Origin: Arthrobacter sp. 9AX
GTDB lineage: Bacteria; Actinomycetota; Actinomycetes; Actinomycetales; Micrococcaceae
Direction of reading: 5' to 3'
NCBI RefSeq assembly: GCF_902506095.1
Contig: NZ_LR733293.1
Span: 2,087,758 to 2,151,757, forward strand
Length of the DNA: 64,000 bases
Part shown: positions 1 through 8,508 of the stretch, in pieces
How the letters are laid out: every line of letters starts with the position of its first letter
Numbering within the stretch: position 1 is the first letter of the stretch
Notes under the pieces: generated by a model
Databases searched by the model: none
Seen by the model: the letters and a program-made list of their open reading frames with translations, nothing else
What the model was told of the DNA's origin: nothing
Program-made: the position numbers and the translations under genes

Positions 1-310
1 GCAACCGCTTGATGGTCAGTTCCCCGTCCAGGACGGCCACCACCACCGAGCCGTCCCTGGGCTCAAGGGCGCGGTTGACAATGAGTTCGTCGCCGTCGCT
101 GATGCCGGCCCGTTCCATGGAATCGCCGGTGACCCGGACCACGAAGGTGCTGGTGATGTCCTTGATCAGGTGCGCATTCAGGTCGATCCGGCCATCAAAG
201 TAGTCCTGCGCCGGCGAGGGATAGCCGGCCGCCACCGGCAGCGGGGACAGCCACGCCAGCTGCAACGACAGGCCCGCCTCTATCACACGGGGACCGATAA
301 TAACGCCCAC
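1..310 (-). CDS. umuD: UmuD-like S24 autopeptidase (partial, C-terminus off the left edge)
   Basis: Reading leftward from a GTG at 310-308, the product has the S24/LexA-type serine-lysine peptidase fold: a GDSM serine box at about residues 58-61 and the start of the catalytic-lysine strand (ELTIKRL) just before the edge. There is no N-terminal helix-turn-helix, so this is the UmuD class (activated by RecA-stimulated self-cleavage, subunit of translesion polymerase V) rather than LexA. AAAGG lies six bases before the GTG, and an SOS box sits 14 bases upstream. A umuC-type polymerase gene is expected next, outside the window (inference). The last residues are not visible. Confidence 0.85.
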   Translation of the reverse strand, partial: MGVIIGPRVIEAGLSLQLAWLSPLPVAAGYPSPAQDYFDGRIDLNAHLIKDITSTFVVRVTGDSMERAGISDGDELIVNRALEPRDGSVVVAVLDGELTIKRL

Positions 311-323
311 AACACACCTTTAT

Positions 324-339
324 TCGAATTTATGTTCGA
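324..339. promoter_or_regulatory. LexA-binding SOS box upstream of umuD-like gene
   Basis: TCGAATTTATGTTCGA matches the actinobacterial LexA consensus TCGAAC-N4-GTTCGA at 11 of 12 defined positions. It lies just upstream of the umuD-like start, so LexA would block transcription of that gene until DNA damage. Confidence 0.85.
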
Positions 340-391
340 TAGACTGAGTGTACAGCGGAGGGCGGACAATGACGACGACGGGCTGCACGCA

Positions 392-421
392 GACGCTCCT
401 GCGCCCGAAGGCAGGAGCGTC
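392..421 (-). terminator. Stem-loop after the secreted-protein gene
   Basis: GACGCTCCTGC and GCAGGAGCGTC form a perfect 11-bp stem with an 8-base loop, beginning 18 bases past the stop of the leftward gene ending at 440. No T-tract follows, as is common for actinobacterial terminators. Confidence 0.6.
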
Positions 422-439
422 AGGCCTACTCGTGAGTGG

Positions 440-979
440 TTACTTCTTCGGGCAGCTCAGGTCCGGGTTGAACGCTGCGAACATGCCGTCCGGGTTGTCC
501 TTCCACACCCAGGCGTGGAGCGCGAAGGAGCCGGGGAACGGCCCGTCCTCGAAGTCCAGGCCGGCGATCGAAGGCCGCTCGGCCGCTGTCGAGATGAATT
601 CAGCGGCTACGAGCTTGTACCGCCCGTACTCATTGGGCATGTACACCAGCACCTCAGGCTTGCGGGCCTGGGTCTTGTCATCGATCAGTTCCTCTTTGGC
701 GTAGTGGAAGCCCATGGCCCCGACCCCTGGGTTGTCGATGCACTCAGTGATCTTCTTGTAGCCGTCCGCCTCCGCGTTCTCCAGCCAGCGGTAGTCGTCG
801 GTGACGTGACGGAGGACCCTGACCAGCCGGCGCTGATCGTCATTCTTCCGCCAGTCGTCGCTGTGGTCCGAGCCGCCGTGCCCGGATCCGCCATGGGCAA
901 GAGCAGTGCCGGGAGCAAGTCCCAGGGCCAGCACTGCGGCAGCAGTGGACAGCAGCCCCTTCTTGGTGTGATTCATCAT
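440..979 (-). CDS. Secreted conserved hypothetical protein
   Basis: 179 aa. A Sec signal peptide is evident: positive N-terminus MMNHTKK, a hydrophobic Leu/Ala stretch, then an Ala-rich cleavage region ending around residue 28 (TALA-HG). The mature protein opens with a Gly/His/Ser-rich linker that could bind metal, followed by a compact globular domain with two Cys (in ECIDN and near the C-terminus in SCPKK) that could form a disulphide outside the cell. The segments MGFHYAKEE and LVYMPNEYGRYKL look like a conserved exported domain I have seen only as hypothetical. GAGGGG precedes the start. Function unknown. Confidence 0.75.
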   Translation of the reverse strand: MMNHTKKGLLSTAAAVLALGLAPGTALAHGGSGHGGSDHSDDWRKNDDQRRLVRVLRHVTDDYRWLENAEADGYKKITECIDNPGVGAMGFHYAKEELIDDKTQARKPEVLVYMPNEYGRYKLVAAEFISTAAERPSIAGLDFEDGPFPGSFALHAWVWKDNPDGMFAAFNPDLSCPKK

Positions 980-1230
980 TGATCTTCTACCCCTCTGAGA
1001 CCGTTGTCTTCCGTAACGGACGCGAAGCGCGGGAAGAGAGTCCAGCCTTCGCCAGGATGCCGGCAGATTTCCCTGGAAAGTGCCGGTGAATGGGCCGCCC
1101 GGACGGTTTCGTCCATCGATTGGAGCGGCGCTTCCAGTATGCTCCGTGCCAAAACGCGGCGCTACGCTACGGGCGGGTAATAGGGGGAGGTGTTTCAGCA
1201 GACGCCGGGCTGCCGCTTGTCAGGTGGCCG

Positions 1231-1935
1231 CTACAGAGTCCGGTCAACCGCCGCCAGAATCGCGCGTCCCAGTTCCGCCGGCTTGGTGAACTGTGGCCAG
1301 TGCCCGGTGGGCAGGTCCACGAACTCGACGTCCTTCATTCTGGCCAACTCGGCCACAAAGGGGTGGCCGCCGTCGATCCATTCCTTCAGCATGGCGGACG
1401 GAAACTCGCAGGCAATCACGGTGGCCGGCACGTCATAGCGGCGCTCATCGCTGAGGTGCTGCTGGTCGAAGGCAACGCCCTTGGGCTGGGGGACCGCCCG
1501 GGCGCGGAACGCTGCGCGCAGCCCTTCGTCGAGGTCAACGAGGTCGGCATCTTCGAACAACTCCCACGGCGGCAGCGGCACGTCGTCCCCGTCGGCCGGC
1601 AGTTCGTCGTTGATGACGCCCCCTTCGCCGAGCGGCCCGCTGTCCACGTAGATGGCACGGGCTACCCTGTCCGGCCGGGCGTCGAGGACACCGTGGATGA
1701 TGGCGCCGCCGCCGGAATGCCCCACCAGCACCACCCTGCTGTCCAGGGCATCGACGGCGGCAACCACGGCGTCGATATGGTCCCGGAGCCCGATGCCGGA
1801 ACGGTCGGCGTCAACGGACTCCATGCCAGGCAGTGTGAGCGGATGCGTCCGGTGGCCCGCTGCGTCCAGGGCCGGCGTCACCTCCGCCCACGATGAGGCC
1901 TCCAACCAGAAACCGGGAACCAGGATGATGTCCAT
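1231..1935 (-). CDS. Alpha/beta-fold hydrolase
   Basis: 234 aa, the usual size for a soluble single-domain alpha/beta hydrolase. It starts with the first beta strand and oxyanion segment (IILVPGFW), has the nucleophile elbow GHSGGG near residue 74, and a late histidine (PTGHWPQF) as the third triad member. There is no signal peptide, so it is cytoplasmic. It belongs to the EstC/salicylate-esterase-like group by motif. The substrate cannot be told from sequence, and neither neighbour is obviously linked to it. Confidence 0.85.
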   Translation of the reverse strand: MDIILVPGFWLEASSWAEVTPALDAAGHRTHPLTLPGMESVDADRSGIGLRDHIDAVVAAVDALDSRVVLVGHSGGGAIIHGVLDARPDRVARAIYVDSGPLGEGGVINDELPADGDDVPLPPWELFEDADLVDLDEGLRAAFRARAVPQPKGVAFDQQHLSDERRYDVPATVIACEFPSAMLKEWIDGGHPFVAELARMKDVEFVDLPTGHWPQFTKPAELGRAILAAVDRTL

Positions 1936-1981
1936 AACGGCACCCTACTATCCGGGTGTGACAGTTTGAACGGCCCGGCGG

Positions 1982-3094
1982 TCAGCGGCGCTTGCGTCCC
2001 CGCCCCCTACTTCCCGGGCCTTCCTTCCGCTCGACCGTCTCGCGCTCCGCCCACCGCTGCGACTTTCCGGCGGCCACCACCTTCTGGTGCCACTCCCGCT
2101 GGTAGGCGCGCTGGGCCGCGGCGTCGCTCCGCCGGGCGAGCGCCGCCAGTTCGCGCTGCAGCTTCTGGTAGTTGTGCCAGCGGCGCTCCTCAAGTACGCC
2201 GTCCGCAATCGCTTCCTGCACGGCGCAGCCGGGCTCGCCCTGGTGGGCGCAGTCGGAAAACCTGCACTGACCCGCCAGCACCTCCACATCGCCGAACATC
2301 TCACCGATGCCGTCCTCGGCGTCGAACAGTCCGAAGCCGCGCACGCCGGGCGTGTCCATCAGCACCGTCCCGTTGGGAAGCGGCACCAGCGCCCGCGACG
2401 TGGTGGTGTGCTTGCCCTTGAAGTCCCCGCTGCGCACCTCCCCGGTGTCCTGGACGTCCCGGCCCACCAGGGCATTGATGAGGGTGGACTTTCCCGCCCC
2501 GGACGGCCCGAGGAGGACGATGGTGCCGCTGGCCGGAATGTGGGCCAGCAGTTCGTCGATGCCGTCGCCGTTTTCCGCAGAGGTGGTGACCACCGCTACG
2601 CCCGCGGCCTGGAGAATGACTTTGCCGACGACGTCGTCCGCCACTGCGGCGAGGTCCGCCTTGGTGATGATCACCAGGGGAGTGGCGCCGGAGTCCCACG
2701 CCGCCACGAGCGTGCGCTCCAGGCGGTTGTGCGTGAGGGGCCGGTCCACCGGCACCACCACGCCCACCATGTCCATGTTCGCGGCCAGGACCTGCGCGGC
2801 GGAGGAGTCCTCGAAGGCCCGCTTGCGGCTCAGCTCCGAGCGTCGGGGGAGCACACCAAGGATCTGGCGGCCGCCGGCACGGTTTGGTCCGATCCACACC
2901 CAGTCGCCGGTCATTGCCGTTTCGCCGCTCAGCGGGTAAGGCAGGTGCAGCAGGTCGGGTCCGACGGCCACGAGCAGCAGGTTGCGGTCCACGCGGACCA
3001 CCCGGCCGCGCTCGCGGGCGTCCGGAAGGGGATGGTCCTCGAAGTGTTGGGCTACGGCGGGGGTGTAGCCGTACAGGAGGGGGTAAATGTTCAC
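1982..3094 (-). CDS. rsgA: Ribosome small subunit-dependent GTPase A
   Basis: 370 aa from a GTG at 3094, chosen because GAGG lies seven bases before it; a longer reading from 3124 has no ribosome site. The circularly permuted GTPase order is visible: an N-terminal OB-fold region, G4-like TKADL, then the P-loop GPSGAGKST, then the G3 box DTPGVRG, and a C-terminal cysteine-rich zinc segment (CRFSDCAHQGEPGC). RsgA (YjeQ) matures the 30S subunit in a GTP-dependent way. The C-terminus is Arg/Lys-rich, suitable for rRNA contact. It is transcribed alone. Confidence 0.95.
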   Translation of the reverse strand: MNIYPLLYGYTPAVAQHFEDHPLPDARERGRVVRVDRNLLLVAVGPDLLHLPYPLSGETAMTGDWVWIGPNRAGGRQILGVLPRRSELSRKRAFEDSSAAQVLAANMDMVGVVVPVDRPLTHNRLERTLVAAWDSGATPLVIITKADLAAVADDVVGKVILQAAGVAVVTTSAENGDGIDELLAHIPASGTIVLLGPSGAGKSTLINALVGRDVQDTGEVRSGDFKGKHTTTSRALVPLPNGTVLMDTPGVRGFGLFDAEDGIGEMFGDVEVLAGQCRFSDCAHQGEPGCAVQEAIADGVLEERRWHNYQKLQRELAALARRSDAAAQRAYQREWHQKVVAAGKSQRWAERETVERKEGPGSRGRGRKRR

Positions 3095-3325
3095 GGTGAT
3101 ACCTCGGGAATGTCCCCTGTGCACCGGCGACTGCCTGAGTGTCTCGGCGCTCCGCTGGTCAGGCGCGGCCGGTGAGGTACAGGGGAAGGGTCTGGATGAG
3201 TGCGGAGCGCTCAGGGCGCACGGCTGTGACAGTCATCAAAACCACCTCCCTCTCCCTCGCTTGGAACCGGTCCTACTGTAGCGCGGGGCACCCGCCTCCG
3301 CCAGACCTTTGAGGGCAAAGGGGGA

Positions 3326-3356
3326 GCCTGAGCCCGGTCCCTTGCCGCGCTCAGGC
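3326..3356 (-). terminator. Weak stem-loop downstream of the BNR remnant
   Basis: GCCTGAGC and GCTCAGGC form an 8-bp stem seven bases past the stop of the decayed leftward gene. It is probably that gene's old terminator. Otherwise the stretch 3095-3362 holds nothing I can identify. Confidence 0.35.
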
Positions 3357-3362
3357 CTCTTC

Positions 3363-3635
3363 TTAGTCCGCGGGCTGGATGAGCGCCGCAACTTCGGCGT
3401 TGTAGGCCTGCGAGGAGACCATGGTGCCGCGGAACCAGCACACAACGTGCAGCCCGGCGTCCCCGGGGACCACGAGCGGGCGGAGGTTGTCCACGTCCGA
3501 TGCCGTGGTGACGGCCTCCCACTGCCACGTGGCGCCGCCATCGGTGGTCCGCCGGAGTAGATCTCGTGGTGCGCGGTGGGCTGGCCGTTGCGGGGATCGA
3601 TAGGTGCCGAGATGTTTCGCGGAAAACCCGGTCAA
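3363..3635 (-). pseudogene. 3' remnant of a BNR-repeat (sialidase-like) protein
   Basis: The final ~60 codons (TTDGGATWQWEAVTT... ending NAEVAALIQPAD) contain a classic Asp-box/BNR motif (DGGATW), and the stop at 3363 is intact. Upstream the sensible reading (NGQPTAHHEIYSGG) continues only in another frame, so there is at least one frameshift near 3550, and no start codon or N-terminal part is present. This looks like the tail of a secreted BNR/exo-sialidase-type or neuraminidase-like glycan hydrolase whose 5' part has been deleted. Confidence 0.6.
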
Positions 3636-3667
3636 GAACCTGTCAGCCTACGAGCGGCAAACAGACA

Positions 3668-3705
3668 AAGGCGGAGGCAGCACCTTTCGGTACGGCCTCC
3701 GCCTT
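3668..3705 (-). terminator. Terminator of the apionate operon
   Basis: AAGGCGGAGGC and GCCTCCGCCTT make a perfect 11-bp stem with a 16-base loop, followed on the leftward strand by a T-rich run (TTTGTCTGTTTG). It begins 34 bases after the stop of apnO, closing the leftward operon. Confidence 0.75.
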
Positions 3706-3738
3706 GTGGCTCGCCGGCCGCTTTAGCCGGACGAAGCT

Positions 3739-4599
3739 TTAGCGCTTGACGGCGTCCAGCTTCAGCATCTTGGCGATGACGTTGTCCAGTTCGGAGTCGT
3801 CGAAGATCTTCTTCCAGTCGTCCTTGATGATGGTGTCCTTGCCGTACTGGATGGCGATTTCGCAGGCCTCGGAGAACGGGTTGGAACCGCGCAGGGCGTT
3901 GGTCAGCGCGATCTGGACGTGGCCGAAGAGCATGGCCTTGGCGGCTTCCTCGGGAACGCCGATGGTGTGGACGGTCTCGTGCAGTGCCTCGTTCAGGAGG
4001 GTGCCGATCATGCAGGCCACGGTCTCCACGAGCGTGGGCTCGAGGACGGCGAGCTGGTACACGGTGACCCAGTGGACGTCGATGACGGGGGCGTAGATGG
4101 TGCGGATGACGGCCTCGGCGGCTGCCTTGGTGGCTTCGGTGGCGTCGTCGTCGATCGCGGCCACCACGTTCTGCGGGGCGCCTTCGCCGCCGAAGGTGTC
4201 GGCCCATTCTTCCTTGGTGGTGCGCTCGAGGAAGACCGACGGGTGGCAGGGGTGGGCAACTGCCTGGACAACGTCGTCGCGCTTTGCCAGCAGGCCGGCG
4301 TAGGCGGCGGCGGGGTCCAAGGTGAGCAGGATGGCGCCGGCCTTCATCCGGGGGACGACGCCTTCGGACACAACGCCCAAGACGGTGTCCGGCACGGCGA
4401 GGATGACCACGTCGGCGCCCTTGACGGCCTCGTCCGTGGCGGTGATTTCGCGGCCCTCGGCCAGGATGCGCTCCTGGCCGGCGGGGGAGTTTTCGCTGTA
4501 GAAGACGGTGTGGGCGCTCTTCTGGAGGTTCCGGGAAACGCGCATTCCCATCTTGCCTCCGGCTCCGATCACGGCGACGGTCAATTTTTCTGCTGACAT
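3739..4599 (-). CDS. apnO: D-apionate oxidoisomerase
   Basis: 286 aa. An N-terminal NAD-binding Rossmann fold (VIGAGGKMG, residues 10-18) is followed by an all-helical 6-phosphogluconate-dehydrogenase-like C-terminal half, the architecture of ApnO. ApnO oxidises D-apionate with NAD+ and rearranges it to 3-oxo-isoapionate (established for the family). It is the last gene of a leftward operon: its ATG follows the oiaC stop by one base, with AAGGAG inside the end of oiaC, implying coupled translation. The neighbouring TIM-barrel and erythrulose-phosphate genes are what make the assignment specific; by sequence alone it could be annotated only as a ketol-acid or hydroxyacid dehydrogenase. Confidence 0.8.
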   Translation of the reverse strand: MSAEKLTVAVIGAGGKMGMRVSRNLQKSAHTVFYSENSPAGQERILAEGREITATDEAVKGADVVILAVPDTVLGVVSEGVVPRMKAGAILLTLDPAAAYAGLLAKRDDVVQAVAHPCHPSVFLERTTKEEWADTFGGEGAPQNVVAAIDDDATEATKAAAEAVIRTIYAPVIDVHWVTVYQLAVLEPTLVETVACMIGTLLNEALHETVHTIGVPEEAAKAMLFGHVQIALTNALRGSNPFSEACEIAIQYGKDTIIKDDWKKIFDDSELDNVIAKMLKLDAVKR

Positions 4600-4600
4600 T

Positions 4601-5401
4601 TCACTTGCTCCTTAGGAATTCGATGCTGTGCCGGGTCCACTGGTTTTCGAGGCGGATGGTGTCCGCTTCGGTGTCCTGCCATGGCAGCCAGTGTTCGACG
4701 ATCTGGTTGATGTCTTGGTGATGGGGCTGGATCTTTTCGACCATGTAGCCGTAGTCGAGCAGGCCTTCGCCGAGCGGGGCGCCGGCGTAGGTGAACCCGA
4801 CCCATCCGTCCTTGCGGCTGAACGCGAAGTCCTTGATGTGCATGTTCAGGACGAAAGGCGCGACGGCGTCAATCACCTCGCGCGGCATCTCCAGGGCAGC
4901 GACGGTGTTGGCCGGGTCGCTGCAGATGCCCAGGTACGGGCTGTCCACGCCCCGGATCACGTCCAGGATCCGTGAGGTGGGCACCTGCTCGTAGGTTTCT
5001 ACCGCGATCTTCACGCCCGCGGCCTCGAACTCGGGCAGGACTTCCTTGAAGATCCCCACCGCTTCCTCGTTCGTGGGGGTGTGGCCGGGGGTGTTGAACA
5101 TGGTCCGCAGCAGGGGCGAGCCCAGGATTTCGGCGATGTGCAGGAACTTGCGCAGGTGCTCCGGGCGGATGCCCTTGGTGCCGAGTTCCAGCGAGATGCC
5201 CAGCCGGTCCGCGGTGGCCCGGACGGCTTCCAGTTCGGAGTCCGTCATGGCCTCCAGCGGGGCGTAGTCGCAGACCTGGAAGAGGTCCACGCCGAGTTCC
5301 GCCGTCCGCTCCAGAGCCTGGTGGATGCTCAGCGGCTCCGAGACCTTGTCCGAAAGCTGCCAGAAGAACGCGTAGCTGCTCAAGCCGATGCGGGAGGTCA
5401 T
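4601..5401 (-). CDS. oiaC: Probable 3-oxo-isoapionate decarboxylase (xylose-isomerase-like TIM barrel)
   Basis: 266 aa. A sugar-phosphate isomerase/epimerase-type TIM barrel with the expected metal ligands: E135 (AVETYE), D162 (CSDPAN), H188 (MHIKDF) and E252 (ENQW). In the published D-apiose pathways an enzyme of this fold, OiaC, decarboxylates 3-oxo-isoapionate to L-erythrulose. The ATG at 5401 overlaps the stop of the upstream isomerase gene (ATGA); longer readings extend into that gene and were not used. Adjacent apnO supplies the substrate and the kinase/isomerase genes take the product. The family has many isomerases, so the exact reaction rests on context. Confidence 0.72.
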   Translation of the reverse strand: MTSRIGLSSYAFFWQLSDKVSEPLSIHQALERTAELGVDLFQVCDYAPLEAMTDSELEAVRATADRLGISLELGTKGIRPEHLRKFLHIAEILGSPLLRTMFNTPGHTPTNEEAVGIFKEVLPEFEAAGVKIAVETYEQVPTSRILDVIRGVDSPYLGICSDPANTVAALEMPREVIDAVAPFVLNMHIKDFAFSRKDGWVGFTYAGAPLGEGLLDYGYMVEKIQPHHQDINQIVEHWLPWQDTEADTIRLENQWTRHSIEFLRSK

Positions 5402-6201
5402 ACGGGCACCTCCGTCGCGGCAAGGCGTGCGGCGGTCTCGTCCAGGATCTTCTTCAGCGCCTGCGGGTCGTGTGCGAAGCGGCCCAGGAACAGGCCGGCG
5501 ACGGCGGTGTCCAGCTGGGTGATCAGGCCGGGACCGGCGCTGCCGCCGTAGATCACCCGGCTGTTCTCCTGTCCGGGCAGGGTGCGCAGGTGCGCGTCCA
5601 GGCCGGTGATGACGGCGCTGATGTATTCCGGCGTGGCGGGTGCCGGGGCGCCGATGGCCCACTGCGGCTCGTAGGCCACGATGGTCCGACCGGCAGGACC
5701 AAGCGACTGCGCCCGGTTGAGGGCGGCGTTGATCTCCGCCGTGCATCGGGCGATGGCTTCCTCGGGTGAGCCTGAAGCCAGCTCCCCGACGCACAGCACC
5801 GGGGTGAGGCCGTTGCGGTAGGCCGCGGCTGTCTTCAGCCCGATGATCCTGTCGTCCTCGCCGAAGATGCGGCGGCGTTCGGCGTGGCCCACTTCGGCGT
5901 AGCGGCCGCCAAGCTCTGCCACGGTTTTGCCGCCCACTTCACCGGTGTAGGCGCCTTCGTCTTCCCAGAAGATGTCCTGGGCACCCGTTGCGGCCCGGGC
6001 CGGGCCCAGGATCCGGGCGGCCTCGGGAAGGACCGGGAGGGTAGGCAGGACGAAGAGCTCGATCTCACCGCTTTGGACGGCGGGATGGGCCAGGGCGATG
6101 GCTGCCACGTCGCGGCAGTAGTCCACCGAGCGCTGGTAGCCGAAGTACATCTTCAGGCTGACGCCGATGATGGCCTTCGGGTTCTTAGCAGGAAGTGACA
6201 C
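5398..6201 (-). CDS. lerI: Triosephosphate-isomerase family; probable L-erythrulose-1-phosphate isomerase
   Basis: 267 aa from a GTG at 6201, overlapping the end of the rpiB-like gene by 17 bases. TIM signature residues are present: the active-site Lys in SLKMYFG, the His in GHAERR (GHSERR in glycolytic TIM) and the catalytic Glu in AYEPQWAIG. The changes from canonical TIM (Ser to Ala after the His, Gln after the catalytic Glu) fit the paralogues that convert L-erythrulose 1-phosphate to D-erythrulose 4-phosphate in threitol/erythritol pathways (LerI/EryH). The operon context argues against the housekeeping tpiA. Confidence 0.8.
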   Translation of the reverse strand: MSLPAKNPKAIIGVSLKMYFGYQRSVDYCRDVAAIALAHPAVQSGEIELFVLPTLPVLPEAARILGPARAATGAQDIFWEDEGAYTGEVGGKTVAELGGRYAEVGHAERRRIFGEDDRIIGLKTAAAYRNGLTPVLCVGELASGSPEEAIARCTAEINAALNRAQSLGPAGRTIVAYEPQWAIGAPAPATPEYISAVITGLDAHLRTLPGQENSRVIYGGSAGPGLITQLDTAVAGLFLGRFAHDPQALKKILDETAARLAATEVPV

Positions 6202-6655
6202 CTTCGTAGTCCTTAATCAGGGTGACTTTCTCGGCGGAAGCGGAGGATTCGTCGAAGGTGTAGGTGAGCCATTCCTTGGCCAGCCGGCGGGCGAGTTCCA
6301 AGCCCACGACGCGCTGGCCGAAGGTGAGGACCTGGGCGTTGTTGGACAAGACCGAGCGTTCCACCGAGAAGCTGTCGTGGGCGGTGACGGCGCGGATGCC
6401 GGGGACTTTGTTCGCTGCGATTGCCACGCCGAGGCCTGTGCCGCAGACCAGGAGTGCGCGGTCGGCTTTGCCGGCGGCGATGAGCTCGGCGGCAGCGATG
6501 GCCACGGACGGGTACGGGGTGTGGCTGGTGGCGTCCACCCCCACATCCTGCACGGACTCGACCAGCTCGGAGGCTTCCAGGTCAGCCTTCAGGGCTTCCT
6601 TGTACTCGAAACCGGCGTCGTCGGCTCCAATGACCAGGCGCAGTTTGGCGCTCAT
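6185..6655 (-). CDS. derI: RpiB/LacAB-family isomerase; probable D-erythrulose-4-phosphate isomerase
   Basis: 156 aa, the RpiB length. It carries the phosphate-binding GADDAG N-terminus and the Cys-type active site CGTGLG at about residues 71-76 (the base that moves the proton), followed by [13 protein letters not shown]. In the L-erythrulose route this family interconverts D-erythrulose 4-phosphate and D-erythrose 4-phosphate (DerI/EryI), delivering carbon to the pentose phosphate pathway. AAGGAG precedes the ATG, which overlaps the kinase stop (ATGA). Ribose-5-phosphate isomerase activity is the alternative, but context favours the C4 role. Confidence 0.82.
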   Translation of the reverse strand: MSAKLRLVIGADDAGFEYKEALKADLEASELVESVQDVGVDATSHTPYPSVAIAAAELIAAGKADRALLVCGTGLGVAIAANKVPGIRAVTAHDSFSVERSVLSNNAQVLTFGQRVVGLELARRLAKEWLTYTFDESSASAEKVTLIKDYEGVTSC

Positions 6656-8409
6656 GCTTTCTCCTTCATAACGGTGTTCTGGACGAGGGTGGCGTGGATT
6701 GCTGAGATGATCAGGGCCAGGGACACGGCTCCGGCGTCCGGGGTGCCGAGGCTCTTTTCGGCGTGCGGGCGGGCCCGGCCCATCAGGGGAAGCAGGCCGG
6801 CGGTGGCGTCGGCTGCTTCCTGGGCGGTCACGGCCCCGGCTCCCCAGGCGTCGCTGAGGGCCTTCCCGGCCGCAACTTCGGAGGTGAGGGCGTCGCGGAA
6901 CGGGACCAGCACATCCACCAGGGTTTTGTCCCCTGGCTTGGCCTTGCCGAACTCCATGATGGCCGCGGCCGCCTGCGCCACACCGGTGGCGACGGCGTTG
7001 GCGTCTGGCTTGTCGGTGTTGCCCAGGGCGTCACCGATCGCCCGCAGAGCCATGCCCCACAGCGCACCGGAGGTGCCGCCGGCTTTATCGGCCCAGGCAT
7101 CGCCGGCGATGTAGAGGGTGGTGGCCGCTCCAGCACCGCGTCCGACGGCCTCCGTTGCGGCTTCGACGGCAGCGCGGACTCCGCGCTCCATGCCGATGCC
7201 GTGGTCGCCGTCGCCGGCGATCGCATCGATCCTGCCCAGTTCGTCGGCATTGGCGTCCACCACTGCCTTCGCAGCGTCCAGTGCGGCCAGGACCCGTGCC
7301 GCGGCGGCGCGGGAGTCCGCGGACGAATCCGGGATGGACAGCTCGGCCCCGGCATCATCAGTAGCGTCGCCCGCCTCCAGGGCGGCGGCGGTCACGGCGC
7401 CGCGGCGGAAGGCGGGTGCGTCGGCCGGAGCGTTCCAGAGGGTCTCAAGTTCGTCGTCAAGCCAGAACAGGGTCAGGGAGGTGCCGGCCATGTCGAAGCT
7501 GGTGACGAGTTCGCCCACCTGCGGATCCACCGCTTCCAGGCCGGCTTCGGCGAGGAGCTGGGCCACCCGGCGGTAGACAACGAAAAGCTCTTCGTACTTC
7601 ACGCTGCCCAACCCGTTGAGGATGGGGACCACACGGGCGCCGGTGTTGTCACCTCCGGCGGCGAGGCCGTCCGGGACCTCGGCGAGGAGCGTGGACACGA
7701 GCAGTTCGGCGAGCTCATCCGCCGTCGGAATGTCCGTCTCGTCGATGCCCGGCTCGCCGTGGATGCCCATGCCCACGGCCATCCGGCCCTCGGGGACGGA
7801 GAACAGCGGGTTGTCCGCGCCCGGGAGGGTGCAGCCGGTGAACGCGACGCCGAACGAGCGGGTGCGGTCGTTCGCACGCTCGGCGACAGCGACGACGTCG
7901 TCCAGGGAGTAGCCAGCTTCAGCGGCGGCCGCTGCCACCTTGAAAACGGTCAAGTCCCCGGCGATGCCGCGGCGCTTCGTGCGCTCAGCCAGCGGAGCCG
8001 AGGAGACGTCGTCGGTCACGGCGATGCTGCGGCAGTCGATGCCTTCCCGGCGGAGGCGTTCCTGGGCCTGGGTGAAGTGCAGGACGTCGCCGGCGTAGTT
8101 GCCGTAGCCCAGCAGTACGCCGCCACCGTTCTCCGCAGCCTTGGCCACGTTGTAGACCTGCTGTGCGGACGGCGAAGCGAACAGGTTGCCCATCGCCGCG
8201 CCGTGGGCCAGGCCCTGGCCCACGAGCCCGGCGAAGGCGGGGTAGTGGCCGGAGCCGCCGCCGATTACCAGTGCCACGGTGTCCGGCGTGCTTTTGGTGT
8301 TGCGGACCACGCCGCCGGAGACGCGCTTGACCCAGCGGCCGTGGGAGGCGGCAAAGCCCTCGATCATTTCGTCAGCGAAGGCTGCGGGTTCGTTGAACAG
8401 GCGGGTCAT
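6652..8409 (-). CDS. lerK: DhaK-DhaL fusion kinase; probable L-erythrulose kinase
   Basis: 585 aa. Residues 1-330 are a DhaK domain with the GGGSGH motif near residue 50 and the covalent substrate-binding His in GMGIHGEPG (about residue 220). The C-terminal ~200 residues are a DhaL ATP-binding domain ([12 protein letters not shown]). A single-chain ATP-dependent kinase of this kind phosphorylates short ketoses: dihydroxyacetone, or L-erythrulose at C1 (LerK of the threitol/erythritol pathways). Here the following genes handle erythrulose phosphates. AGGAG precedes the ATG; the stem-loop just upstream separates it from the importer gene. Confidence 0.85.
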   Translation of the reverse strand: MTRLFNEPAAFADEMIEGFAASHGRWVKRVSGGVVRNTKSTPDTVALVIGGGSGHYPAFAGLVGQGLAHGAAMGNLFASPSAQQVYNVAKAAENGGGVLLGYGNYAGDVLHFTQAQERLRREGIDCRSIAVTDDVSSAPLAERTKRRGIAGDLTVFKVAAAAAEAGYSLDDVVAVAERANDRTRSFGVAFTGCTLPGADNPLFSVPEGRMAVGMGIHGEPGIDETDIPTADELAELLVSTLLAEVPDGLAAGGDNTGARVVPILNGLGSVKYEELFVVYRRVAQLLAEAGLEAVDPQVGELVTSFDMAGTSLTLFWLDDELETLWNAPADAPAFRRGAVTAAALEAGDATDDAGAELSIPDSSADSRAAAARVLAALDAAKAVVDANADELGRIDAIAGDGDHGIGMERGVRAAVEAATEAVGRGAGAATTLYIAGDAWADKAGGTSGALWGMALRAIGDALGNTDKPDANAVATGVAQAAAAIMEFGKAKPGDKTLVDVLVPFRDALTSEVAAGKALSDAWGAGAVTAQEAADATAGLLPLMGRARPHAEKSLGTPDAGAVSLALIISAIHATLVQNTVMKEKA

Positions 8410-8463
8410 GGGAAAGCTCCTGGGCCTAACTGAAGGGGACGGCGTGGTCGGTGGGGGTTGGGG

Positions 8464-8496
8464 CGGTGGCGTCCCCGGGTGAGGGGGACGCCACCG
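8464..8496 (-). terminator. Intercistronic stem-loop between importer and kinase genes
   Basis: CGGTGGCGTCCCC and GGGGACGCCACCG pair over 13 bp with a 7-base loop. It lies 12 bases after the importer stop and 54 bases before the kinase start, with no T-tract, so it may only partly terminate or protect the importer mRNA 3' end. Confidence 0.6.
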
Positions 8497-8508
8497 GGTC
8501 TGTAGTGC

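Noticed and set aside
170..982. Long rightward reading frame opposite the secreted-protein gene
   Set aside because: It is antisense to a gene with a clear signal peptide and ribosome site, and its Arg/Val-rich product has no recognisable domain.
6185..6655. Housekeeping ribose-5-phosphate isomerase
   Set aside because: It is embedded by overlaps in the erythrulose operon, so a dedicated C4 role is more likely; not excluded biochemically.
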